Origin: UBA4971 sp900019985
GTDB taxonomy: Bacteria > Bacillota > SHA-98 > UBA4971
Length of the DNA: 64,000 bases
Direction: 5' to 3'
Assembly: GCA_050949175.1 (NCBI GenBank)
Contig: JBMNFG010000009.1
Coordinates: 1 to 64,000 of the forward strand
In this document: positions 54,433-63,189 of the stretch, piece after piece
Position numbering within the stretch: the first letter of the stretch is position 1
Layout of the letters: each line of letters starts with the position of its first letter
The notes under the pieces: model-generated
Told to the model about the DNA's origin: nothing
The model's input: the letters and a program-made list of their open reading frames with translations, nothing else
Database searches by the model: none
Made by a program: the position numbers and the translations under genes

Positions 54433-54486
54433 AGGGTGTTGTCACCCTCCTGGCTATGATATATATCCAGCGTAAGGGTGTCACCC
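54433..54486. promoter_or_regulatory. Two GGGTG/CACCC dyads upstream of the LysM gene
   Basis: AGGGTG-TTGT-CACCCT (54433-54448) and GGGTG-T-CACCC (54476-54486) share the same half-sites 43 bp apart centre to centre, flanking TATATATC that could include a -10 element for the minus-strand LysM gene. A repressor binding both is one possible reading. Confidence 0.45.
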
Positions 54487-54583
54487 CACAAATGATTCCA
54501 CAATATGAAAAGAGCGGAACTGGGATTTATACTGCTTGGCTAGCATAAGATCCTTTTGAAGGGACTTAAGAATTCGCAGCGAA

Positions 54584-54708
54584 CTCTTATCTTGAGGATG
54601 TCTTATGTTTTTAGGCTGTCCTATGTCTTGAGAATATCTTATGTTGTTAGAATGTCCTGTGTCTTGAGGATGACTTATCTCTTGAGGATGTCTTGGGTTC
54701 TGAGAAAA
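54584..54708. repeat. 18-bp minisatellite, seven copies
   Basis: Consecutive units of 18 bp with consensus TCYTATGTCTTGAGGATG run from 54584 (first unit 17 bp) to 54708. A minus-strand open frame through it is just the repeat read as six-residue periods and is not taken as a gene. Confidence 0.75.
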
Positions 54709-54750
54709 CAACCATGACTATCCGAACCTTACGACCAGCCGAAAACGGTA

Positions 54751-55008
54751 TGTAAGAACAGTATGTGTACGTTAGCCGACAAGAGCGTGGACTTAGTACA
54801 AGATGTATGGGCTAATCGACTGGAGCGCAGACATAGTACACCATTTATAGACTAGCCTACAAGAGCGCGGATATAGTACACGATGTATACACTGGCCGAT
54901 AAGACCGCGGATACAGTACATGATGTATAGACTGACCGACAAGAGTGTGGCTATAGTGCACGAGACCATGGATGCAGTACAGACATATTGGCTGGAACGA
55001 GCATGGAT
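54751..55008. repeat. 40-bp tandem repeat in front of hutH
   Basis: Units at 54751, 54791, 54831, 54871, 54911 and 54951 are exactly 40 bp apart, built on TAGTACA-GATGTATAGACT-GCCGACAAGAGCGCGG-type sequence. The unit at 54951 is cut to 21 bp and a last diverged copy starts at 54972. The array ends 10 bp before the hutH ribosome-binding site, so hutH must be transcribed through or from within it. Confidence 0.8.
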
Positions 55009-55031
55009 AGTCTTAGGAAAGGGAGACTGAG

Positions 55032-56543
55032 GTGTCGAAAGTATTTATCGACGGCAGGACTCTTACTTATGAAGATGTAGTCGCGGTTGCGCGCGGCTAC
55101 AAAAGTGTAGACATCGCCTCTGAAGTGCGCGACCAGGTTGAGAGAACCCGCCGGGTATTAGAGGATATTTTAGCTCAAGACAGAGTGATCTACGGAGTCA
55201 ACACCGGCTTCGGCCATCTTGCTTCCGTCCGGATCTCCGATGAAGAGCTTTGCAAGCTGCAGGAGAACCTCATTATCAGCCATGCGGCAGGAACAGGCGA
55301 TCCTTTCCCTGATGAAGTAGTCAGGGCTATGATTCTTCTCCGCGCCAACTCCCTGGCAAGAGGCCTATCCGGGGTTAGATACGAGCTTATCGAGGCGTTG
55401 GTGTCCCTTGCAAACCACGATATTTGCCCGATCATCCCTGAGCAGGGGTCTCTTGGAGCATCCGGCGATCTCGCACCCCTTGCGCACCTGGCCCTCGCCC
55501 TCCTCGGCAAGGGGAAGGTCAGGATGGGCGGCATGCTTATGGACGCAGCTCTAGCCTTGGAGCGAGCCGGAATATCTCCTCTTACACTCATGCCCAAAGA
55601 AGGAATAGGCCTTATAAACGGCACACAGGCTATGACTGCAGTGGGTGCTATCGCGCTCTATGATGCTGTAGTGCTGGCAATAACCGCTGATGCTGCGGCA
55701 TCCATGTCCATTGAAGCGCTGCGAGGGATTCCCGATGCTTTCCGCCCCTGTCTCCACCAGGCCAGACCTCATCAGGGCCAGATGGAGTGCGCAGAGTTCA
55801 TCAGCAGATTGCTTGAAGGAAGCCGGCTTGTCAGTGCCCCGGGCGAGCTCCGAGTCCAGGATGCGTATTCTATAAGATGTATCCCTCAAGTTCATGGAGC
55901 TACCAGAGATGTCTTGGAATATGTAAGGAAAGTAATCAATACGGAAATAAACTCAGTCAGCGACAATCCCCTGGTTTTCCCCGACGGTCAAGTGATTTCA
56001 GCAGGCAATTTCCACGGACAGCCTGTAGCGTTGGCTATGGATTTTCTGTCAATTGCCACAGCTGAGCTTGGGAACATATCCGAGAGGCGCATTGAGCGGT
56101 TATTGAATCCGGCTTTATCCGGGCTTCCGCCTTTTCTCGCTGTGCAAGGCGGTATTAACAGCGGTTTCATGATTTCTCAATACACTGCCGCATCACTAGT
56201 GTCTGAGAATAAGGTCCTCTCGGCACCTGCAAGCACAGATTCGATTCCGGTATCCGCATCCCAGGAAGACCATGTGAGCATGGGGACGATTGCCGCTCGT
56301 AAGGCCAGGGCAGTAGTGAAGAACGTGGCTCGAATCCTTGCTATTGAACTTATGTGTGCCTGCCAGGCGCTGGAGTTTCAAGGCCCTGAAAAACTGGCTC
56401 CCGGGACTCGCAGGATTTATGACTTGGTCCGCCAGGTTCTGCCTTCGCTTGAAGAAGACAGGTGGCTGCATCCTGATATTGAGGCTGTTACTGAACTGGT
56501 TGCCGAAGGCCGGATAGCCGAAGTTGCTGTGGCTGCCGGCTAG
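55032..56543 (+). CDS. hutH: Histidine ammonia-lyase (aromatic amino-acid ammonia-lyase family)
   Basis: A 503-residue enzyme of normal HutH length. The self-made MIO electrophile comes from Ala143-Ser144-Gly145 (GASGDLAPLAH). Other active-site parts are YGVNTGFGHLASVRI with the catalytic Tyr, NGTQAMTAVGA, YSIRCIPQVHGA, NSVSDNPLVF, GNFHGQPVALAMD and SQEDHVSMG. It deaminates histidine to urocanate. No hutU, hutI or other degradation genes are adjacent, so a lone tyrosine or other ammonia-lyase role cannot be excluded; His-62 after GFG is of interest for specificity. GTG at 55032 follows AAAGGGAG. Confidence 0.92.
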   Translation: MSKVFIDGRTLTYEDVVAVARGYKSVDIASEVRDQVERTRRVLEDILAQDRVIYGVNTGFGHLASVRISDEELCKLQENLIISHAAGTGDPFPDEVVRAMILLRANSLARGLSGVRYELIEALVSLANHDICPIIPEQGSLGASGDLAPLAHLALALLGKGKVRMGGMLMDAALALERAGISPLTLMPKEGIGLINGTQAMTAVGAIALYDAVVLAITADAAASMSIEALRGIPDAFRPCLHQARPHQGQMECAEFISRLLEGSRLVSAPGELRVQDAYSIRCIPQVHGATRDVLEYVRKVINTEINSVSDNPLVFPDGQVISAGNFHGQPVALAMDFLSIATAELGNISERRIERLLNPALSGLPPFLAVQGGINSGFMISQYTAASLVSENKVLSAPASTDSIPVSASQEDHVSMGTIAARKARAVVKNVARILAIELMCACQALEFQGPEKLAPGTRRIYDLVRQVLPSLEEDRWLHPDIEAVTELVAEGRIAEVAVAAG

Positions 56544-56575
56544 AGGCCATCGGCAATGTGGCGAAGGATCCCCTG

Positions 56576-56604
56576 TTGCACTTTGCCGAAGAATGGTTTA
56601 AGAT
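56576..56604 (+). promoter_or_regulatory. Promoter of the FMN riboswitch-ribU transcript
   Basis: TTGCAC at 56576-56581 and TAAGAT at 56599-56604 with a 17-bp spacer, 27 bp before the riboswitch core. Confidence 0.6.
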
Positions 56605-56630
56605 TTAGACAAAAGTAAATAACCAACAGT

Positions 56631-56772
56631 AGATCTTCGGGGCAGGGTGAGGCTGGAGTCTCCAGCCAATTCCCGACCGGTGGTAATGCCGAAAGGTAAG
56701 TCCACGAGCTGCAAATGCGGTTGAGCCGGTGAGATGCCGGCACCGACGGTAAAGTCCGGATGGGAGAAGGCC
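56631..56772 (+). ncRNA. FMN riboswitch (RFN element)
   Basis: The conserved core is plain: ATCTTCGGGGCAGGGTGA at the 5' end, then a helix GGCTGGAGTCTCCAGCC, ATTCCCGACCGGTGGTA, AGTCCACGAGC, GAGCCGGTGAGATGCCGGC, ACCGACGGTAAAGTCCGGATGGGAGAAGG at the 3' end (positions 56632-56770). FMN binding would favour the downstream terminator at 56821-56856 and shut off ribU. Confidence 0.97.
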
Positions 56773-56820
56773 TCAAGCAGATTGAATGCGCTTGCTGCTG
56801 CTTGGAACTGGTTGAAATTT

Positions 56821-56856
56821 GAGCCCTGAGGTCTACCGCCCAGGGCTTCATTTTTT
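56821..56856 (+). terminator. Riboswitch-controlled terminator
   Basis: AGCCCTG (56822-56828) pairs with CAGGGCT (56841-56847), then TCA and six T. It lies right behind the FMN aptamer, the usual expression platform. Confidence 0.85.
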
Positions 56857-57079
56857 GGCACACTGTCAGTTTACGAGCCGGTGTACTCAGAATCACCGCA
56901 CTTTGTTGGTATGCTTTGTCGATATACTTTGTTGGTATCAGAGAAGCAGGCATGCATCCTGGGCCCGGCATCCGGAGAGCGCGGTTCAGTGTGCGAGACA
57001 GCGTTCCGGATTAGTGTGCTAACCAGGGGTAACGCTCTGAAGCCCGGGCGGGCAAGGCAACATAAGGAGGTTGTTCAGA

Positions 57080-57667
57080 TTGATCAATCAAAAGACCAAA
57101 AGGATTGTTATGCTAGGTGTTCTTGCTTCCATAGCAGTTCTCCTATCCCTTGCCAACTGGCCTCTGTTTCCATCAGCGCCACATCTTCGCTTTGAAACGG
57201 CTGACGTGCCAGTATTGATTGCCGGGTTCGCCTTCGGTCCGGCAGCAGGGTTATCCGTTGCCTTTGTCATGGCAGTCTTAATGGCTGCGATCACAGGCCT
57301 TGACGGAGCAGTGGGAGCATTCATGCATTTTTTGAGCACAGGCAGTCTGGTGCTGGCTGCAAGCCTCGTGTACAGGCGCCATCACACACTAAAAGGAGCG
57401 ATAGCAGGTCTCTTCTCAGGCACTCTCGCGCACACCATAGTCATGCCGCTTGTGAACCTGACAATCGTTCCGTTAATATACGGCTTCTCAAGAGAGCAAG
57501 TGGTGCACATGCTGCCTATACTCTTTGCTTTCAACGCTGTCAAAGCCGGGTTGAACTCGATTGTTACGTTCCTCGTTTATAAACGAGTATCCTGGTTCAT
57601 TAAAGGCCTTCTGGCAGGCGACAAAGCTAACCGGTTTGCCGAGCAAGTGCAAAAACCTTCTACTTAG
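57080..57667 (+). CDS. ribU: Riboflavin ECF transporter S component RibU
   Basis: A 195-residue membrane protein with six helices: RIVMLGVLASIAVLLSLANWPLFP, then LRFETADVPVLIAGFAFGPAAGL, GLDGAVGAFMHFLSTGSLVLAA, and LAHTIVMPLVNLTIVPLIYG, the riboflavin-site pattern of RibU. TTG at 57080 has AAGGAGG nine bases upstream; TTG 57071 would touch it. Control by the FMN riboswitch confirms the substrate class. ECF T and A subunits are elsewhere. Confidence 0.93.
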   Translation: MINQKTKRIVMLGVLASIAVLLSLANWPLFPSAPHLRFETADVPVLIAGFAFGPAAGLSVAFVMAVLMAAITGLDGAVGAFMHFLSTGSLVLAASLVYRRHHTLKGAIAGLFSGTLAHTIVMPLVNLTIVPLIYGFSREQVVHMLPILFAFNAVKAGLNSIVTFLVYKRVSWFIKGLLAGDKANRFAEQVQKPST

Positions 57668-57824
57668 TTCATAGGCTCGGCAGTTAGTTCAGAAGCCCGG
57701 CTATTTAGTTCATAGGCTCAGCAGTCCAGTGGAGGATCTTGGCCATCTTGTCCATCTAGTTCGGAGCTTGGGTAGTTAGTTCAGAGCCTGCTCGTTCACA
57801 TCAGAAGCTCGGAGGTTTAGTTCA
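57664..57824. repeat. 20-21 bp degenerate tandem repeat after ribU
   Basis: Copies of TTAGTTCATAGGCTCGGCAG-type sequence begin at 57664, 57684, 57705, 57756, 57776, about 57795 and 57817, starting exactly at the ribU stop codon. The unit between 57725 and 57755 is poorly conserved. Confidence 0.75.
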
Positions 57825-57870
57825 AAGATGCGGCAATGCCTCGGTGAGGTGATGCCGCATCTTCTGTTTT
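57825..57870 (+). terminator. Terminator after ribU
   Basis: AAGATGCGGCA (57825-57835) pairs with TGCCGCATCTT (57853-57863), with an inner CCTC/GAGG helix, followed by CTGTTTT. Confidence 0.85.
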
Positions 57871-57960
57871 CATATGAGTATGAAATTTCCCCAGATTCCA
57901 TATATATATACCACTCTTCGGCAGGATTATCGGTCTAATGTACCGAATACCTAACGATGC

Positions 57961-58059
57961 TTGACGTATGGCGTTGTAAGGGATAGACTCTATAAAAACA
58001 GAAAACCGCTTTCGGAGGTGATAAATGCAGGTACCTCAATAGAGCATAGGATAGAGTCT
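57961..58059 (+). promoter_or_regulatory. Promoter and leader of the DUF3798 ABC operon
   Basis: TTGACG (57961-57966) and TAGACT (57984-57989) are 17 bp apart. Downstream, GGAGGTGATAA precedes a five-codon frame ATG-CAG-GTA-CCT-CAA-TAG at 58025-58042, a possible leader peptide. AGACTCTAT (57985-57993) and ATAGAGTCT (58051-58059) are exact inverted copies enclosing this frame; the left copy overlaps the -10 element, so it may act on DNA or on RNA from an earlier start. Confidence 0.5.
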
Positions 58060-58115
58060 TTATGAGAGCTATCTCAATCAACCATTAAGTAGATTAAAGA
58101 AGGGGAGTAGATATA

Positions 58116-59237
58116 ATGAGAAAGTTTGTAATCGGTTTATTGGTCGTAGCATTTCTTGTCAGCGCAATAGGTGTAGTCGGAACTGCAGCTCCTGCGTATA
58201 AGATCGGAATCGTCACCGGAACGGTCTCGCAGGGCGAAGATGAGTACCGCGGCGCAGAGAAAATGAAGGCTAAGTACGGCGACATGATAAAGCACGTCAT
58301 CTATCCGGACAACTTCATGCAGGAACAGGAGACCACAATAGCCCAGATCACAGGTCTTGCTGCAGATCCGGATGTCAAAGCGATTGTTGTCAACCAGGCA
58401 GTTCCGGGCACAGTTGCAGCCATCAGGCAGGTACGGGAAATTCGTCCGGATATCATTTTCCTTCTGGGCGTTCCCCACGAAGATCCTGAGCTTGTTTCCG
58501 ATACTGCAGACCTTTCCTTTGAAACAGACCAGGAAAGGCGTGGAGTGACGATTGTTCAGCTTGCGAAAGAACTTGGCGCTGAGAAGTTCCTCCACTATTC
58601 ATTCCCCAGGCATATGGCTATGCCGCTTCTGGCGAAGCGCGCCGACATCATGAAAGAGGAAGCCGAGAGGCTCGGAATTGAGTTCATCTTTGCAACTGCT
58701 CCTGACCCAATGGGTGAGTACGGCATACCCGGTGCTCAGCAGTTCATCCTTGAGGATGTGCCGAGACAGGTTGAGAAGTATGGCAAGAATATTGCACTAT
58801 TCAGCACCAACTGCAGCATGCAGGAGCCTCTTATCATTTCAGCACTGAACACAGGCGCAATCTTCCCTGAGCAGTGCTGCCCGAGCCCAACTCATGGTTA
58901 CCCTGCAGCTCTGGGTCTTGAGATTACCGACGAGATGAAGGGTAATATCCCGGCAATCCTCAAGGCAATCAACGACGCCATTGTTGAAAAGGGCGGAGCA
59001 GGAAGGTTTGCCACATGGCCAGTCCCCACCAACTACCTCCTTGTCGAGGCTTGCGTGGAGATAGCCCGTGACACGATCGAAGGGAAGATGGAGCTTAGCG
59101 ACCTGGACGCTGTCAAAGCCAGGTTAGAGGCTGCAGCCGGTGTTCCCATGGAGCTCCGTAGGCTTCCTGAGAAGCCAGATGGTAATTTCTATCTATTAAC
59201 AAGCGGCTCTGTCGTTTTCGGGAGAGATGAATTCTAA
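58116..59237 (+). CDS. DUF3798-domain ABC-transporter substrate-binding protein
   Basis: A 373-residue exported protein. A signal peptide (FVIGLLVVAFLVSAIGVVG, cleavage near TAA) is followed by a periplasmic-binding fold of the DUF3798 type: YKIGIVTGTVSQGEDEYRGAEKM, YPDNFMQEQETTIAQI, DPDVKAIVVNQAVPGT and RPDIIFLLGVPHEDPE. No lipobox is evident. It precedes a two-domain ATPase and two permeases of the sugar/nucleoside importer class, so it is the receptor of that system. The ligand of the DUF3798 family is not known to me. The ribosome site is AAGGGGAG. A terminator after it suggests higher expression than the membrane parts. Confidence 0.88.
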   Translation: MRKFVIGLLVVAFLVSAIGVVGTAAPAYKIGIVTGTVSQGEDEYRGAEKMKAKYGDMIKHVIYPDNFMQEQETTIAQITGLAADPDVKAIVVNQAVPGTVAAIRQVREIRPDIIFLLGVPHEDPELVSDTADLSFETDQERRGVTIVQLAKELGAEKFLHYSFPRHMAMPLLAKRADIMKEEAERLGIEFIFATAPDPMGEYGIPGAQQFILEDVPRQVEKYGKNIALFSTNCSMQEPLIISALNTGAIFPEQCCPSPTHGYPAALGLEITDEMKGNIPAILKAINDAIVEKGGAGRFATWPVPTNYLLVEACVEIARDTIEGKMELSDLDAVKARLEAAAGVPMELRRLPEKPDGNFYLLTSGSVVFGRDEF

Positions 59238-59269
59238 CCTTATGCAAGCGGTCCTTAGATGAGGTACAG

Positions 59270-59308
59270 GGGTGCCGGGTAATCCACACCCGGTACCCTT
59301 GCCTTTTT
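59270..59308 (+). terminator. Partial terminator between binding-protein and ATPase genes
   Basis: GGGTGCCGGGT (59270-59280) pairs with ACCCGGTACCC (59288-59298) with one G-U pair, then TTGCCTTTTT. It would lower expression of the ATPase and permeases relative to the binding protein. Confidence 0.75.
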
Positions 59309-59401
59309 GAGGTGCACGAAGGGTGGACATACCAATTGAGTTAGAATTTGCTTTTAGTCCTCCCAGTTGAGCTTGTACTGATAGAAGGGAAGAGCAAAAA
59401 C

Positions 59402-61012
59402 ATGGAACGAGCACGACGAGTCCTGGAAATGAAGGGTATCACAAAGCAATACTTCGGGAATACCGTCTTAAACAATGTCTCCATTGACCTTTATCCCGGT
59501 GAAATTCATGCCCTCGTCGGTGAAAATGGGGCAGGCAAGTCCACACTCATGAACATCCTTTTCGGTATGCCTGTCATCCACAGCACAGGCGGCTTCTCCG
59601 GAGAGGTCCTGATTGACGGTGAAAAAGTGGAGCTTATGTCTCCTGCTGAAGCCATGCAGGCAGGTATCGGCATGGTTCACCAGGAGTTCATGTTGTTACC
59701 CGGGTTTACAATCACAGAGAACATCAAGCTTAATCGAGAGCCCACAACCAAGAACGCTCTTAGTAGGCTGTTTCGATCTAAGTCCCTTGACTATCTTGAT
59801 GTTCCCACTATGCGCAAAGACGCCAGAGCGGCTCTGGACCGTCTTGACCTCGCTATTGATGAATGGGCGCCTGTTGCAGGCCTCCCTGTAGGTTATATGC
59901 AGTTCATTGAGATTGCCAGAGAGATTGACAAAAAGGAAGTCAGAATCCTCGTCTTTGATGAACCTACTGCTGTTCTCACTGAGACCGAGGCTGATCGTCT
60001 CTTGGAGTCCCTTCGCCGGCTTGCTGCAGACGGAATCGCCATTTTGTTCATCACCCACCGTCTGGATGAAGTAATGGCTGTAGCAAACAGGATCACAGTG
60101 CTTCGCGACGGTGAGACTGTAGCAAGGCTGAATAGGGATGAAGCAGTTGTTGAGCGTATAGCCGAATTGATGGTGGGAAGGAAAGTAGAAAAAGTGGAGC
60201 TTCCTCCACGCGCCAAAGAGCCAAGCGATGAGGATATTGCTCTCACAATAGATAACCTCGTAGTGGATATGCCTGGCGAGATGGTTCGCGGATTGTCTCT
60301 GTCTGTGCGGCGCGGCGAGATCCTTGGAATCGGGGGGCTTGCAGGCCATGGGAAACTGGGTATCGCCAACGGGATAATGGGACTTTATCCTGCATCCGGC
60401 CGAGTCAGCAAGAATGGTGAAAACATACCGCTTAATTCACCTGAAGAGGCCTTGTCACGAGGGCTGGCATTTGTTTCTGAAGACAGGCGCGGAGTCGGCC
60501 TCTTGCTGAACGAACCCATCGATCGCAATATCGGGGTCACTGCTATGCAGGTCCAGCATAAATTCCTCAAGTCCTGGCCGCATTTCTTACCTGCGCTGAG
60601 GCTGGAAGATCGAGCGGAACTCAGGGCTTATGCTGAGGACATGATCCGTAAACTGGACATAAGATGCCTTGGCCCGAATCAGCCTGTCAGGAGCCTTTCC
60701 GGGGGCAATCAGCAGAAAGTGTGTATAGCCAAGGCCCTTGCCCTGGAGCCTGAGATCCTCTTCGTTTCCGAACCGACACGGGGTATTGACGTCGGTGCCA
60801 AAAGGCTTGTTTTGGATCTTTTGGTCCGGCTTAACAGAGACCATAATGTAACGATAATCATGACATCCAGCGAGCTTGGAGAGCTCAGAAAAGTATGCGA
60901 CAGAGTCGCTATTGTGTATCGTGGAAGGCTCGCCGGGATACTGCCGCCTGATGCCTCTGACGCCGAGTTCGGATTGATGATGGCAGGCAGAGTCGGGAAG
61001 GAGGCGGTCTAG
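59402..61012 (+). CDS. ABC importer ATP-binding protein, two domains (RbsA/MglA type)
   Basis: A 536-residue tandem ATPase. The first domain has Walker A GENGAGKST (residues 40-48) and Walker B ILVFDEPTAVL, with a weak signature (LPVGYMQFIEIAREI). The second has a degenerate P-loop (GGLAGHGKLGIANGI), a good signature LSGGNQQKVCIAKAL and FVSEPTRGIDVGAK. This asymmetry is normal in sugar and nucleoside importers. ATG at 59402 is used since GGGAAGAG lies upstream and earlier residues are not family-like. It is followed by two permease genes at 2-4 bp spacing. Confidence 0.94.
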   Translation: MERARRVLEMKGITKQYFGNTVLNNVSIDLYPGEIHALVGENGAGKSTLMNILFGMPVIHSTGGFSGEVLIDGEKVELMSPAEAMQAGIGMVHQEFMLLPGFTITENIKLNREPTTKNALSRLFRSKSLDYLDVPTMRKDARAALDRLDLAIDEWAPVAGLPVGYMQFIEIAREIDKKEVRILVFDEPTAVLTETEADRLLESLRRLAADGIAILFITHRLDEVMAVANRITVLRDGETVARLNRDEAVVERIAELMVGRKVEKVELPPRAKEPSDEDIALTIDNLVVDMPGEMVRGLSLSVRRGEILGIGGLAGHGKLGIANGIMGLYPASGRVSKNGENIPLNSPEEALSRGLAFVSEDRRGVGLLLNEPIDRNIGVTAMQVQHKFLKSWPHFLPALRLEDRAELRAYAEDMIRKLDIRCLGPNQPVRSLSGGNQQKVCIAKALALEPEILFVSEPTRGIDVGAKRLVLDLLVRLNRDHNVTIIMTSSELGELRKVCDRVAIVYRGRLAGILPPDASDAEFGLMMAGRVGKEAV

Positions 61013-61014
61013 AC

Positions 61015-62055
61015 ATGACAGATAAGCTTAAACAGACTGTTGAGCATATAGGCATTCCACGGCTGATGATTGCCGGATTTCTTGCGGTCATATTTGTCAC
61101 AGCATACATTACCGGTATGTCTGTGCCTCAGCTGCTTTCCGACTCTCTTGTCAGAGTCGGGATGAACGGCATACTTGTCCTGGCAATGGTTCCGACGATA
61201 AGCTGCGGGGTCGGTCTCAATTTCGGCCTGCCGCTGGGAGTGCTTTGCGGCCTTGTGGGTGGCCTCATCAGCATGGAGCGAGGTTTCGTGGGCTTTCCCG
61301 GATTCTTCGCTGCTATCGCCTTTGCGGTTCCCCTGGCAGTAGTCGTAGGATATCTTTATTCGGTGCTCTTGGAAAGCGTAAAAGGCCAAGAGATGATGGT
61401 AGGGACCTATGTAGGATTTTCCTCTGTAGCAGTCATGTGTATCTTCTGGCTGATGGCGCCGTTTAGAAACCCTGAACTCATATGGGCTATCGGAGGAAAA
61501 GGGCTGAGGTCCACTTTGACCTTGGGCAATTATTACGGAAAGGTCCTTAATAACTTCGCTGTATTTGAAATCTTCGGGATTAAGATTTCCGGAGGGCTTA
61601 TAGGGTTCTTCTTGTTATTCTGCTTGCTTGTCTACTTGTTCTTCAGGACGAAGCTGGGCATAGCTATGTTGACAGCCGGAGCAAATCCAGTGTTTGCTAA
61701 ATCTGCGGGTATAGATGTACGCAGGATGAAATCGGTAGGGATCATCGCTTCTACCGTTCTGGCGGCCATAGGCATCATAGTGTATGCGCAAAGCTACGGA
61801 TTTCTTCAGCTTTATATGGCGCCTCTGATGATGGCGTTTCCGGCAATAGCTGCGATCCTCATTGGCGGAGCCAGCTTGCAGAGGGCGACCATACTTAATG
61901 TCATTATAGGAACTGTGCTGTTTCAAACCTTGTTAACTACCGCTCTGCCTGTTACAAGCAGAGTGATTCAGGGTGATATTTCAGAGGTAGCCAGGCTGAT
62001 TATTTCAAACGGCATGATCCTTTACGCGTTGACGCGGTCGACAGGGGGTAAGTAG
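61015..62055 (+). CDS. ABC importer permease 1 (BPD_transp_2 family)
   Basis: A 346-residue membrane protein with about ten helices, of the branched-chain/ribose permease class: VGMNGILVLAMVPTISCGVGLNFGLPLGVLCGLVGG and the cytoplasmic loop LTAGANPVFAKSAGIDVRRMK, which contacts the ATPase. ATG is two bases after the ATPase stop, so translation is coupled. It pairs with the next gene as a heterodimeric channel. Confidence 0.93.
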   Translation: MTDKLKQTVEHIGIPRLMIAGFLAVIFVTAYITGMSVPQLLSDSLVRVGMNGILVLAMVPTISCGVGLNFGLPLGVLCGLVGGLISMERGFVGFPGFFAAIAFAVPLAVVVGYLYSVLLESVKGQEMMVGTYVGFSSVAVMCIFWLMAPFRNPELIWAIGGKGLRSTLTLGNYYGKVLNNFAVFEIFGIKISGGLIGFFLLFCLLVYLFFRTKLGIAMLTAGANPVFAKSAGIDVRRMKSVGIIASTVLAAIGIIVYAQSYGFLQLYMAPLMMAFPAIAAILIGGASLQRATILNVIIGTVLFQTLLTTALPVTSRVIQGDISEVARLIISNGMILYALTRSTGGK

Positions 62056-62058
62056 CAA

Positions 62059-63189
62059 ATGATACAAAGTCCTGAGCAGAAGAAAGTCGAATCAGGCCGA
62101 GATGTCAGCTTGGATATGCGACATATAGTCCGAACCAACGGTGTGCCCATATTATTCCTTGCACTCTCCATTACCATGGCGGCGGTTGCAGGGCTTAGTC
62201 CCGCCTTTCTCATGAACGAGGTTATAACCAGGTTTGCCCGTAACTCGCTTTTGGTATTATCGCTTTTGATTCCGGTAACTGCAGGGATGGGGCTAAACTT
62301 TAGTATAGTAATCGGTGCAATGTCAGCACAGGCTGCTGCGATCGCAGTGACCTTGTGGGGTATCAAAGGTGTTTCTGGATTCCTAACGGCTTGCTTACTG
62401 GCAACGCCGCTGGCGGCGATTACCGGATGCCTTGCAGGACTGGTCTTGAACCGTGCAAAGGGACGCGAAATGATTACCAGCATGATACTGGGCTTCTTCG
62501 CCAACGGTATTTATCAGCTGATTTTCTTGTTCCTTGTGGGATCTGTGATTCCGTTTAACAGTAAGTCAATGCTGCTGCCTCAAGGGGTTGGCGTGAGGAA
62601 TACTGTTGACCTTATCAATATCGCCCAGTCTCTTGACAAGATCTGGAGGCCTGTAATCAGCGGAGTGCGTATTCCCGTTGTTACAGTGCTTGTCTCTTTA
62701 GGAATGTGCGTGGTTATCACGTTCTTGCTGAGGACGAAGATCGGCCAGGACCTTCGTGCGGTGGGCCAAGATATGAATATAGCTGAGGTAATGGGTATCA
62801 AAGTGGATAAGACCAGGATCATCGCTATGATTCTCTCTACGGTGATAGCAGCCTGGGGACAGTTGGTGTTCTTGCAGAACATCGGCACACTGAATACCTA
62901 TAACAGCCATGAGCAGGTTGGTATGTTCTCTATAGCGGCTCTCCTTGTAGGAGGGGCGTCAACCAGGCGCGCTACGATTTTCCAGGCGTTAATCGGTGTT
63001 ATCCTCTTCCATACGCTCTTTGTTGTCTCGCCTCTCGCAGGGCAGAAGCTGTTCGGAGTGCCGCAGATCGGCGAGTACTTCCGTGTATTCGTAGCTTACG
63101 GCATTATCGCTGTTGCTTTGGCTATCCATGCCTGGCAGGATAGGCAGATGCGGAAAGAGGCTATTCGTGAGGCTGTGCTTACTGAGTAA
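62059..63189 (+). CDS. ABC importer permease 2 (BPD_transp_2 family)
   Basis: A 376-residue membrane protein homologous to permease 1 (NSLLVLSLLIPVTAGMGLNFSIVIGAMSAQAAAI; coupling loop AVGQDMNIAEVMGIKVDKTR). ATG lies three bases behind permease 1. It ends the operon. A 12-bp minisatellite starts within one base of its stop codon. Confidence 0.93.
   Translation: MIQSPEQKKVESGRDVSLDMRHIVRTNGVPILFLALSITMAAVAGLSPAFLMNEVITRFARNSLLVLSLLIPVTAGMGLNFSIVIGAMSAQAAAIAVTLWGIKGVSGFLTACLLATPLAAITGCLAGLVLNRAKGREMITSMILGFFANGIYQLIFLFLVGSVIPFNSKSMLLPQGVGVRNTVDLINIAQSLDKIWRPVISGVRIPVVTVLVSLGMCVVITFLLRTKIGQDLRAVGQDMNIAEVMGIKVDKTRIIAMILSTVIAAWGQLVFLQNIGTLNTYNSHEQVGMFSIAALLVGGASTRRATIFQALIGVILFHTLFVVSPLAGQKLFGVPQIGEYFRVFVAYGIIAVALAIHAWQDRQMRKEAIREAVLTE

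Noticed and set aside
54481..54711. 76-codon minus-strand frame with repeated HPQD-type motifs
   Set aside because: The six-residue periodicity comes from the 18-bp minisatellite; the lack of a ribosome site and of homology makes it unlikely to be a gene.
57985..58059. A known riboswitch in the leader of the DUF3798 operon
   Set aside because: The inverted repeat and leader frame match no aptamer core I know, and the left arm overlaps the -10 element.
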